A DNA stretch of 41,550 bases from an uncultured Collinsella sp. Its GTDB lineage: Bacteria; Actinomycetota; Coriobacteriia; Coriobacteriales; Coriobacteriaceae. Numbering within the stretch: the stretch's first letter is position 1; every line of letters begins with the position of its first letter. This document shows positions 7,205-15,740 of the stretch, piece after piece. The DNA is taken from positions 1 to 41,550 of the forward strand of contig CATZKS010000001.1 in assembly GCA_958421035.1 (NCBI GenBank). The letters are read 5' to 3'. A program made the position numbers and the translations under genes. The notes below the pieces were generated by a model, which worked only from the letters and a program-made list of their open reading frames with translations, searched no databases and was not told where the DNA came from.

Positions 7205-7903
7205 CTACAGGTCGCGTGCTCGATAAACCTTGGTGCTGACGGTGCAGCTGATTGCGCATAGCGCGAGGGCCAGCACGGCAATTCCTGCGCACAGACAGCC
7301 AAGAACGGCAGGATCGGGATTCGCTCCGGCAATCGACATAAGCCAGTTGCTGATGGGGTTGGAGGAGCTCAGCGTGGCCATGGCAAGGCACCCGAGCAGG
7401 GCAAACAGGCCAACGGATAGGCGCAGCGCCTCCATGTGTCCAAATCGAAAGAACAGCGGCTGTGCCAAAAACACCATCATGAGGGAGATGAGCATCGATG
7501 CCGCCGAGGCGGTTGCGATTTCAAAGATCGTCTGGCATGTCGAAGGGATGCCCATGGGGTCGAAGAGCGGAAGGGCGAGGATGTTCAGAAGCGTAGCCGC
7601 GCATGCCATGACGACCGAGAAGACAACGATGCACAGGTAGCGTGCGCAAATAATGTCTTTGCGCGAGAAGGGTAACGTTGCTCGATAACGCTCCCAGCCG
7701 TTTTGGTTATCGTAGCCAGCTAGCGAGTTCATGATTATGATGGGCGACATTGCGCTGACGGCGCAGGCGCCGGCGCTCATACCGGAATCGCCGTCTGTCG
7801 CGTTGGCAAGGGTCAATACGACGAATATGAACAGGCCGACGCCCGCGATGCTCGGGAGAAACGAGCGCATGATGGCGGTCTCGGACATAAAGGCGCGTTT
7901 CAT
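7205..7903 (-). CDS. ABC-2 type transporter permease
   Basis: 232 residues with about six hydrophobic segments and little else. Early residues MSPIIIMNSLAGYDNQNGWERYRATLPFSR fit the ABC-2 permease style in which a conserved aromatic/arginine segment precedes the second helix. The start ATG at 7903 overlaps the stop of the ATPase gene (ATGA) and has AAAGGAG upstream, so the two are translationally coupled. The substrate cannot be told; GntR/YtrA-linked transporters of this layout are often tied to cell-wall-active antibiotics or lipids. It is the last gene of the operon. Confidence 0.85.
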   Translation of the reverse strand: MKRAFMSETAIMRSFLPSIAGVGLFIFVVLTLANATDGDSGMSAGACAVSAMSPIIIMNSLAGYDNQNGWERYRATLPFSRKDIICARYLCIVVFSVVMACAATLLNILALPLFDPMGIPSTCQTIFEIATASAASMLISLMMVFLAQPLFFRFGHMEALRLSVGLFALLGCLAMATLSSSNPISNWLMSIAGANPDPAVLGCLCAGIAVLALALCAISCTVSTKVYRARDL

Positions 7904-8781
7904 TTCGAAGCTCCTTTCAGCGTGAGGCGTAGATAGTCGTCAATGGTTGCCCGATCGCAGGGAATCTCGGGGAAGGCCTCGAGCGTTTCGCGACGGTTGG
8001 GCACGAGCACGTCCACGCTATAGGCGTGGTGGGCGGCACGGGCGCCTTCGACGCAAGCCATAAGCTCGGCGGCCTGCGCTTGGGTGCAGTGGGCGATGCC
8101 GGCGCGGTCGGTAATGTCCTCGCGCGGCAGATCAAACACAATCGAACCGTTATCGATGCAGATGATGCGGTCGGCGGCACGATCGAGGTCGGACGTAATG
8201 TGGCTCGAGAGCAGCACGCTGTGCTGGCCGTCGGCGACAAAGGCAAGCAGCTCATCGAGCAGCTCCTCGCGTGCCATGGGATCGAGGCCCGCGGTGGCTT
8301 CGTCCAAAACGAGCAACTTGGCATTGTGACTGAGTGCACAGACAAGCTGCAGCTTCATGCTCATGCCGCGGGAGAGGTCCTTGACCTTTGCCTTGGGATC
8401 CAAGCCAAATCGGTCGATGAGGCTGGCGAAGGTGCCGTGGCTCCAGGTGGGGTACGCCGGGCTTACGAGTGCCTCAACTTCGGTCACCTTGAGCGTGGAA
8501 GGGAAAGGACACGTGTCCAGCACGAGGCCGACACGGGCGTGCAAGCAACGCTGCGCTTCATCGGGCGCGTCGGCGCCACAGTGCTGCCCAAACAGGTACA
8601 CCTCGCCGGCATCGAGCTTTATAAGCCCGAGCGCGGCGCGAATGGTCGTTGTCTTGCCGGCGCCGTTTGCGCCTACAAAGCCAACGATCTGGCCGGGCTC
8701 CACAGCGAGCGTGACGTCGCGTAGTGAAAAGCGGTCGCTCACACGGCGTGAGATGCCTTTGAGTTCTAAAAGGTTTTGCAT
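7900..8781 (-). CDS. ABC transporter ATP-binding protein
   Basis: 293 residues. Walker A GANGAGKTT near residue 38, the signature LSRGMSMK (a relaxed LSGGQ) near 140, Walker B LLVLDEATAGLD and a switch histidine in SSHITSDLD. This is the CcmA/YtrB-like type that pairs with ABC-2 permeases, here the next gene. The ATG at 8781 has AAGAAAGG 8 nt upstream; the open frame continues upstream antisense to the array but overlaps the GntR gene in another frame and is not coding. Its C-terminal 70 residues (after TDRAGIAHC) are a variable extension of unknown role. The gap to the GntR gene is 23 nt. Confidence 0.92.
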   Translation of the reverse strand: MQNLLELKGISRRVSDRFSLRDVTLAVEPGQIVGFVGANGAGKTTTIRAALGLIKLDAGEVYLFGQHCGADAPDEAQRCLHARVGLVLDTCPFPSTLKVTEVEALVSPAYPTWSHGTFASLIDRFGLDPKAKVKDLSRGMSMKLQLVCALSHNAKLLVLDEATAGLDPMAREELLDELLAFVADGQHSVLLSSHITSDLDRAADRIICIDNGSIVFDLPREDITDRAGIAHCTQAQAAELMACVEGARAAHHAYSVDVLVPNRRETLEAFPEIPCDRATIDDYLRLTLKGASK

Positions 8782-8804
8782 GGTATAGCCTTTCTTGCAG
8801 ATGG

Positions 8805-9185
8805 CTACTGCATGGTTTCGGGGGCTACCAGGTCGAGCATCTCGTGCAGTTTGTCGCGCGTGACGCCCAGGGTTTCGGCTTGGCTCGCCGCTTTCGCAAG
8901 TAGCTCTTCGATATGGCAGAGCTGGTTTTCGCGCAAGAGTTCCTGGTTGCCCTCGGCGACAAAGCAGCCCTTGCCCTGCACGGTGCAGATAAACCCGAGC
9001 TGCTCCAGGTCGGCGTAGGCGCGCTTGGTGGTGATGACGCTCACACCCAGGTCGCTCGCGAGTGCACGGATGCTGGGGAGTTTGGCTCCCGCAGCGAGCG
9101 TGCCCGAAAGGATCTGAGCTTTGACCTGCGAGGATATCTGCTCGTAGATGGGCTTGTCGCTCGAATTGGATAGGATGATGTCCAC
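8805..9185 (-). CDS. GntR-family transcriptional regulator, YtrA type
   Basis: 126 residues, the short YtrA subfamily: a winged helix at 11-77 (PIYEQISSQVKAQI, LPSIRALASDLGVSVITTKRAY, GFICTVQGKGCFV) and a C-terminal tail of about 45 residues that dimerises and is too short to hold a classic ligand domain. The start is GTG at 9185 with AGGAG upstream. It is the first gene of an operon with the ABC ATPase and permease and very probably represses it through the inverted repeat at 9213-9246. Confidence 0.93.
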   Translation of the reverse strand: MDIILSNSSDKPIYEQISSQVKAQILSGTLAAGAKLPSIRALASDLGVSVITTKRAYADLEQLGFICTVQGKGCFVAEGNQELLRENQLCHIEELLAKAASQAETLGVTRDKLHEMLDLVAPETMQ

Positions 9186-9212
9186 AGCGGCTCCTTAGCT
9201 GTTGGGCTACAC

Positions 9213-9246
9213 GTGTATATAACCGGTAAGCACAGTATATATACAC
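9213..9246. promoter_or_regulatory. Inverted-repeat operator upstream of the GntR operon
   Basis: GTGTATATA (9213-9221) and its exact complement TATATACAC (9238-9246) are 16 bp apart and lie 28-61 nt upstream of the GTG start. GTGTA/TACAC half-sites are the kind bound by YtrA-type regulators, so this is the likely autoregulatory site and overlaps the probable promoter. Confidence 0.7.
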
Positions 9247-9296
9247 TATGCACAGTTGTGCAAGAGACAAATTCGGATTGTCCGCTCGTTCATTCA

Positions 9297-9592
9297 TCTC
9301 AATCTGTAACATCTGGAACCGATTTGGACGGCTACCTGTTACAGATTGAGATTTTGCTGGCGGGCCCCACCTGGTTGTCTCAATCTGTAACAACTGGAGA
9401 AGATTTTGGCTGCTAGATGTTATAGATCGAGACATTGGCCACCCGTCTATCCTTATATCTCAATCTGTAACAGATGGACCCGTTTTGAGTGGCTAGATGT
9501 TACAGATCGAAATCTTTCTGGGACGCCCACCTGTTTGTCTAAATCTGTAACAGGTAGAGGTTCAAAAACCGTCTAGATGTTACAGATCGAGA
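9297..9592. repeat. Array of eight 15-bp sites in alternating orientation, 40-bp spacing
   Basis: Left arms TCTCAATCTGTAACA at 9297, 9378, 9458 and (as TCTAAATCTGTAACA) 9538 alternate with right arms TGTTACAGATTGAGA or close variants at 9337, 9418, 9498 and 9578. Spacers inside each pair are 25 nt in all four units; linkers between pairs are 26, 25 and 25 nt. Spacers inside pairs resemble one another (three end in CTAGA), as do the linkers (several carry CCCACCTG), so the array arose by duplication of an 80-bp unit while the 15-bp arms stayed nearly fixed. There is no ORF. It may be a protein-binding array, four RNA hairpins or a repeat element; see findings. Confidence 0.85.
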
Positions 9593-9685
9593 CAATACTG
9601 CTGCGGAGTGCCGCCATCGACTGCTACCCTAGGCCCTAACTGATGAATTTGTCCTGATAGGCGCCCTAGAGCGGGATTTCGCGGC

Positions 9686-9691
9686 TACAAT
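9686..9691 (+). promoter_or_regulatory. -10 element (TACAAT) for prfC
   Basis: GGCTACAATAG lies 47 nt before the prfC ATG and 94 nt after the last array arm. The stretch 9593-9685 between the array and this site shows nothing else. Confidence 0.45.
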
Positions 9692-9738
9692 AGTGCGGTT
9701 ACAACGACGTAATGCACTCAATGCAAGAAAGGATCCGC

Positions 9739-11352
<1,614 letters not shown>

Positions 11353-11417
11353 CGCATCGGCGCGGTGGCCCTGCGGGGCTGCCGCGCCGTTTACTTGCCT
11401 GATGCCGTATGAGCGGC

Positions 11418-11423
11418 TATCAT
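11418..11423 (+). promoter_or_regulatory. -10 element (TATCAT) for the transporter/SDR unit
   Basis: GGCTATCATACC lies 30 nt before the hairpin at 11453. A start site near 11430 would place that hairpin in the 5' leader. Confidence 0.4.
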
Positions 11424-11452
11424 ACCCACCGTCGTCTCAAGACCGGGGCGTC

Positions 11453-11502
11453 CGAGCAGTTCGGGTCCGATATCCTGCTCGTTAAACCTAAAACCAAAGG
11501 AG
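11453..11502 (+). promoter_or_regulatory. Candidate preQ1-I riboswitch in the transporter leader
   Basis: A 7-bp stem CGAGCAG (11453-11459) with CTGCTCG (11475-11481), a 15-nt loop beginning TTCGGGTCC, and an A-rich tail GTTAAACCTAAAACC running into the Shine-Dalgarno AAAGGAG. In preQ1-I RNAs the loop begins UUC and pairs with a short pyrimidine segment just before AAGG; here loop GGT (11464-11466) can pair with tail ACC (11493-11495). The gene downstream belongs to a queuosine-precursor transporter family. The loop is longer than in the well-known examples, so this is a candidate only. Confidence 0.45.
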
Positions 11503-11508
11503 TACATA

Positions 11509-12231
11509 ATGATCAAGAAGGTCATGGAGGACTACAAGGTCCTGCTGCGGAGCATTCCCGCGGCAACGGTTTCGCTGTTTTTCGTGAGCGTCATCATGAT
11601 GAACCTGCTGGCCAACAAAGAGCTTATCAGCCTGCCGTATCTGGCACTCGATTGCGGCTTTGTGGTGAGCTGGGTTTCGTTTTTGTGCCAGGACATGATC
11701 TGCAAGCGCTTTGGCGCCAAGGCATCCATCAAAATCTCTATCCTCGCGCTGCTGGTCAACCTGGCCGTGAGCCTGTGCTTTTGGGCATGCTCGCTCACGC
11801 CCGGTATGTGGGGCGCCTACTACGACACCGGCATGATCGAGGTCAACACCGCCCTTAACGCCACCATCGGCGGCACCTGGTACGTGGTGCTGGGCTCTTC
11901 GCTGGCAATGCTCGTTTCTGCCGTGGTTAACTCCACGCTCAACCAGTCGCTCGGCCGCATGCTCAAAAAGAATAACTTTGCGAGCTTCGCCTTCCGCTCC
12001 TATGTGTCCACGGGTGTTGGCCAGTTTATCGACAACTTGGTCTTTGCCATTGTGGTGAGCCACACGTTCTTTGGTTGGACCTGGGTGCAGGTCCTTATGT
12101 GCTCGCTGACCGGCGCTGTTGCCGAGCTGCTGTGCGAGGTTTTCCTGAGCCCCGTGGGCTACAAGGTCGTGCGCGGCTGGGAGCGCGAGAATGTGGGCTC
12201 CGAGTACCTCGAGCGCCACGCAACCGCCTAA
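11509..12231 (+). CDS. VUT-family (YhhQ-like) queuosine precursor transporter
   Basis: 240 residues, about six transmembrane segments. Family marks are SLFFVSVIMMNLLANKEL at the first helix, DCGFVVSWVSFLCQDMICKRFG in the second region (the conserved D/Q pair) and VGQFIDNLVFAIVV near residue 165. YhhQ-type proteins import queuine-pathway precursors (preQ0/preQ1 or queuine) for wobble-base modification of tRNA. The ATG has AAAGGAG 7 nt upstream and sits directly after the candidate preQ1 riboswitch, which supports the assignment. The SDR gene begins 9 nt after its stop, suggesting one transcript. Confidence 0.88.
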   Translation: MIKKVMEDYKVLLRSIPAATVSLFFVSVIMMNLLANKELISLPYLALDCGFVVSWVSFLCQDMICKRFGAKASIKISILALLVNLAVSLCFWACSLTPGMWGAYYDTGMIEVNTALNATIGGTWYVVLGSSLAMLVSAVVNSTLNQSLGRMLKKNNFASFAFRSYVSTGVGQFIDNLVFAIVVSHTFFGWTWVQVLMCSLTGAVAELLCEVFLSPVGYKVVRGWERENVGSEYLERHATA

Positions 12232-12240
12232 AGAGCAAGT

Positions 12241-12921
12241 ATGCGGGTTTTGATCACGGGTGCTTCGGGCGGTATCGGAGCCGCATGCGTGCAACGATTT
12301 TTGGACGAGGGCCACGAGGTCGTGGGCTTTGATTTGCTACCGGCGGCGATCAAACACGAGCGCTACCGCCATCTGATCGTTGATGTTCGCAAGCCGGACG
12401 CGTTTCCAGACGATCTTGAACCCCAGGTGATCGTGAACGTTGCCGGTACGCAGGATTCGGCTGACGACATCGCCGCCAACCTGTATGGCACCATCAACGT
12501 GACCGAGCGCTACGCCTTTGCGGGGGAGGGGCTTGCCGCCAAGCCGGCGCCGGCTATCAAATCCGTGGTCAATGTGGGGTCGGCGAGCGGGCATACGGGA
12601 TCGGAGTTTCCTGCCTATGCTGCCAGCAAGGGCGGCGTTATCGCCTACACCAAGAACCTTGCAAACCGCCTGGCACCGCAGGCCATTGCCAACAGTGTGG
12701 ACCCGGGCGGCGTTATCACGCCGCTCAACCGTTGCGTGATGGAAGACGAACACCTGTGGAACCAGATTATGGAGCTCACGCCGCTTAAGCGCTGGGCCAC
12801 CGCCCAAGAGATCGCCGAGTGGATCTACTTTGTGGGCGTGACCAACCGGTTTATGACCGGGCAGAGTCTGCTAATCGATGGCGGCGAGGCCGGCCGCACA
12901 CAATTTATTTGGCCCGAATAG
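12241..12921 (+). CDS. Short-chain dehydrogenase/reductase
   Basis: 226 residues, a classical SDR with the NAD(P)-binding TGASGGIG (residues 6-13), NVAGT in place of NNAG, the catalytic serine in NVGSAS and the YAASK catalytic Tyr/Lys pair near residue 129. The C terminus has MTGQSLLIDGGE, typical of FabG-like enzymes. The acidic D after the second strand (FDL) suggests NAD rather than NADP. The substrate cannot be predicted. The ribosome binding site is weak (AGAGCAAG) and the gene starts 9 nt after the transporter, so translation is probably coupled. A terminator follows at 12923. Confidence 0.88.
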   Translation: MRVLITGASGGIGAACVQRFLDEGHEVVGFDLLPAAIKHERYRHLIVDVRKPDAFPDDLEPQVIVNVAGTQDSADDIAANLYGTINVTERYAFAGEGLAAKPAPAIKSVVNVGSASGHTGSEFPAYAASKGGVIAYTKNLANRLAPQAIANSVDPGGVITPLNRCVMEDEHLWNQIMELTPLKRWATAQEIAEWIYFVGVTNRFMTGQSLLIDGGEAGRTQFIWPE

Positions 12922-12922
12922 G

Positions 12923-12958
12923 AAATGCGCCCGATGGAAAGCCGTCGGGCGCATTTTT
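12923..12958. terminator. Bidirectional intrinsic terminator between the SDR gene and ung
   Basis: AAATGCGCCCGA (12923-12934) pairs exactly with TCGGGCGCATTT (12945-12956), the stem extends inward through a T-G pair around AAAG, and TTTTT follows on the plus strand with TTT on the minus strand. It serves two convergent genes. Confidence 0.85.
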
Positions 12959-12971
12959 GATGTATCGATTG

Positions 12972-13697
12972 TTAGCCGAGGCAAGTCCAGTTGACGGGGG
13001 TCGAGTCGTGCTGTTCGAGTAGCCGATTGGCTGCCGAGAAGGGACGCGACCCCATAAAGGCGGGGAGTTCTGCCGTGGCGCGGTTGGCCGAAAGCGGCGA
13101 GGGGTGCGTGGAGGCCAGGCAGAACTTGCCGGTTGCCTCGCCCGCACCAGTTGCGACGAGCTTGCCTTCGACCATCTGCTGAGCAAAGCAGCCCCATGCC
13201 AAAAAGACTACCGGCTGGGGCAGCTGACAGCAGCGTTCGATAACGTAGTCGGTGAGCGTGCTCCAGCCCAGTTTGGCGTGCGAGTTCGCGGCATGCTCGC
13301 GCACGGTGAGCGTAGTGTTGAGGAGCAGGATGCCCTGTTGTGCCCATGGCGTTAGGTCTCCCGTGACGGGAATGGGGCAGCCCAGATCGGCTTTGAGCTC
13401 CTTATAGATGTTGCGCAGGCTCGGCGGCAACTTGGTTTGCGTTGCGGGGACCGAGAACGACAGCCCCATGGCCTGGTTGGGTCCGTGATAGGGGTCTTGA
13501 CCTAAGATGACAACCTTGACCTGGTCGGCCGGCGTGTAGGCTAGGGCATTGAGGATGTCGTCTTGTGCCGGGTAGATGGTCTGTTCGGCACGCAAGAGGG
13601 CGATGCGCTCGAGCAGCTGGTTCGTAGTGTCACGTACCGGCTGCGGCGCATCGCCCAACCAAGTTGCTATGTTGCGGTCGCGGGTCGCGGTGTCCAT
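12972..13697 (-). CDS. ung: Uracil-DNA glycosylase
   Basis: 241 residues, family 1 UDG. The enzyme removes uracil from DNA and starts base-excision repair. The water-activating motif GQDPYHG is at 66-72 (catalytic D68), the leucine-loop motif HPSPLSANR starts at H198, and LLLNTTLTVREHAANSH is the usual middle block. The ATG at 13697 has AAAGGAG 6 nt upstream. A small hairpin (AGATGC/GCATCT, 13711-13729) lies in the leader. It follows the EamA permease gene on the same strand after 88 nt and may have its own promoter. Confidence 0.97.
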   Translation of the reverse strand: MDTATRDRNIATWLGDAPQPVRDTTNQLLERIALLRAEQTIYPAQDDILNALAYTPADQVKVVILGQDPYHGPNQAMGLSFSVPATQTKLPPSLRNIYKELKADLGCPIPVTGDLTPWAQQGILLLNTTLTVREHAANSHAKLGWSTLTDYVIERCCQLPQPVVFLAWGCFAQQMVEGKLVATGAGEATGKFCLASTHPSPLSANRATAELPAFMGSRPFSAANRLLEQHDSTPVNWTCLG

Positions 13698-13785
13698 GGG
13701 GCTCCTTTATGGCAGATGCTCTGTTGGCATCTATTGTAAAGGCGCACCGGTTGCCTTTATGCCACGGCTGTATGAAGAGCGGGGT

Positions 13786-14688
13786 CTACGAGACGCGCTC
13801 GGGCGCTCCTGCCATGCGAGCCTGTCCATGTGCGCGGAGGCGCGGAAGCTCGACGGTTGCTACCATGACGCCGGTGAGGATGAGGGCGGCGCCAAAGAAG
13901 GCGATGGGGCTCAGGACCTCGCCGACCAGGAAGAACGAAAAGACGGCGGAGCAGACCGGCTCGAGCGAGAAGGCGAAGCCAGTGGTCTCGGCGGGCACGT
14001 GGGGCTGCACGAGCGTCTGGGTGATAAAGCCGTAGGCAGAGCAGATGAGCGCGAGGGCAACGACGACCACGATCTCGCTGGGCGTACTGGGAAGTGCGAA
14101 ACCGCCAAAGACGCATGCGGCAATGCCCGAGAACAGGCCGCCAAAGCCCAGCTGCCAAACGCCCAGGGACAGCGGATCGACTTCTTCGACAAAGCGCTTG
14201 GCCACGATAATGTGGCTGGCATAGATAAAGGCCGAGAGCAGCATGATGATCGCGCCGGGATTCAGGCTGGTAAAGTCGGCGCCCGAGAGCAGCAGCATGC
14301 CGCAGGTGACGATAGCCGTGCCGATGAGCACCTTGCGCTCGGGGGCGCGGCGCAGCAGGGCGGCGTTGGCAAACGGCACGATCACGACCGTCAGGCTCTG
14401 CAAAAAGCCGGCAGTGGAGGCAGAAGTGAGGCTAGAGCCCAAGCACATGCAGGTGAGCTCGGTTGCCATAATGGCGCCGATGATAGCGGCACGAACCATA
14501 AGGTCGCGGTTGATGCGGAACGCGCGCTTGTGGAAGAGCAGCAGACAGGCCACAAAGGCGATGATGCAGCGCAACGCGACGATGCTCGTGGCGTTCATGC
14601 TGTCCATGCCGATCTTCATGAGGGGATACGAAAAGCCCCATGCGACGGGAACGGAAAATGAGAGCGCGATTGCTTTTTTGCGATCCAT
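13786..14688 (-). CDS. EamA/DMT-family transporter
   Basis: 300 residues with ten hydrophobic helices in two EamA repeats (about 8-135 and 148-285). Diagnostic stretches are SVPVAWGFSYPLMKIGMDS in helix 1, RCIIAFVACLLLF in helix 2, and EPVCSAVFSFFLVGEVLSP in the second repeat. Members export or import small metabolites such as amino acids, but the substrate is not readable. The ATG at 14688 has AAAAGGAG upstream. It is divergent from a LysR-type gene 158 bp away, which makes it the likely regulatory target. Confidence 0.9.
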   Translation of the reverse strand: MDRKKAIALSFSVPVAWGFSYPLMKIGMDSMNATSIVALRCIIAFVACLLLFHKRAFRINRDLMVRAAIIGAIMATELTCMCLGSSLTSASTAGFLQSLTVVIVPFANAALLRRAPERKVLIGTAIVTCGMLLLSGADFTSLNPGAIIMLLSAFIYASHIIVAKRFVEEVDPLSLGVWQLGFGGLFSGIAACVFGGFALPSTPSEIVVVVALALICSAYGFITQTLVQPHVPAETTGFAFSLEPVCSAVFSFFLVGEVLSPIAFFGAALILTGVMVATVELPRLRAHGQARMAGAPERVS

Positions 14689-14846
14689 GGGACTCCTTTT
14701 GTTACAGAACGGTTTCGCACAAAGGATTCTGCTCTCAGATGTTGATGTAGTAAAGCGAATGTATCTTCAGTATGATTAAGAAACGCTAAAGTAGGCGCGA
14801 AAAGCGCTGGCAAAACGTTTTACGGCTGCATTGATGTGGAGGCACG

Positions 14847-15713
14847 ATGGCATCGCGGTATCAGATTGTTTGTATGGTGGTCGACCGCGGCAGCCTTAAA
14901 GGCGCGGCGGACGAGTTGGGCTATACGCAAAGTGCGGTGAGCCAGGCCGTCAAGGCGCTCGAGCGCGAGCTGGGCACCACGCTTATCGAGCGCGGAAAGC
15001 AGGGCGTTTCGCTTACGCGCGACGGTAAACAATATCTGCCGTACCTGCGCCAGATTGTGACCGCCGAGCTCGAGCTCGAGGGCAAGCGGCAGGAGCTGCT
15101 GGGGCTTTCGTCGACTGATATTCGCATCGCGACGTTTACCAACGTGAGTCGAACCGTGTTGCCGCGCGTGATCCGCGATTTTGGAGCCCTGCACCCGGGC
15201 GTACGCTTTACCCTCAAGCAGGGCGATTACACGCGCAACGCCCAGTGGGTGCACGATGGCGTGGTTGATTTTTGCTTTACGGCACGCGGATTTACCGCTG
15301 GGCTCGAGAAGCGCGTGGTCTATCACGACGAGTTGGTGGCATTGTTGCCGGCCGCGCATCCGCTGACGGCAAAGGAAAAGGTGACACTCGCCGACCTGGC
15401 GTCCGAGCCGTTTGTACTGCTGGATGAGGGCGAACAGAGCCTGGTGCTCGATGCATTTGCGGCGCATGGGCTGTCGCCGCACGTGACGAGCGAGGTGACT
15501 GACGACTACACCATCATGGCGATGGTGGAGGAGGGCCTAGGCGTGAGCATGCTCTACCGTCGTACTGTGGAGGGCATGCGAGCCGATATTCGTGTGCGGC
15601 CCATCGTGCATGCCCCCTCGCGCGACGTGGTGGCCGCCTGGCGCAGCTGGGACACCATGCCTATCGCCACGAGGCGCTTTATCGACTATATGAGCTCGCA
15701 TATTGTCAATTAA
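14847..15713 (+). CDS. LysR-type transcriptional regulator (divergent from the EamA gene)
   Basis: 288 residues. The winged helix occupies residues 1-58 (SLKGAADELGYTQSAVSQAVKALERELGTTLIERG) and a periplasmic-binding-protein-like effector domain covers about 88-285. The ATG follows GTGGAGG by 4 nt. LysR regulators usually control the divergent neighbour and themselves from the shared gap; here that is the EamA permease and 14689-14846. In that gap I see a possible -10 (TATGAT, 14771-14776) but no clear T-N11-A palindrome. Its effector is unknown. Confidence 0.9.
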   Translation: MASRYQIVCMVVDRGSLKGAADELGYTQSAVSQAVKALERELGTTLIERGKQGVSLTRDGKQYLPYLRQIVTAELELEGKRQELLGLSSTDIRIATFTNVSRTVLPRVIRDFGALHPGVRFTLKQGDYTRNAQWVHDGVVDFCFTARGFTAGLEKRVVYHDELVALLPAAHPLTAKEKVTLADLASEPFVLLDEGEQSLVLDAFAAHGLSPHVTSEVTDDYTIMAMVEEGLGVSMLYRRTVEGMRADIRVRPIVHAPSRDVVAAWRSWDTMPIATRRFIDYMSSHIVN

Positions 15714-15740
15714 TGACTGTCGTGGCGTTGAGTGCGGTGT

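Noticed and set aside
8782..9435. Long upstream extension of the ABC ATPase frame
   Set aside because: It crosses the GntR gene in another frame and the repeat array; the ATPase starts at 8781 with a good ribosome binding site.
9297..9592. CRISPR array
   Set aside because: Repeats are only 15 bp, alternate in orientation, the gaps resemble one another, and no cas gene is in the window.
14689..14846. LysR operator between the EamA and LysR genes
   Set aside because: I could not find a convincing T-N11-A palindrome in this gap; TGTTACAGAA at 14700 only partly matches the array motif (11 of 15).
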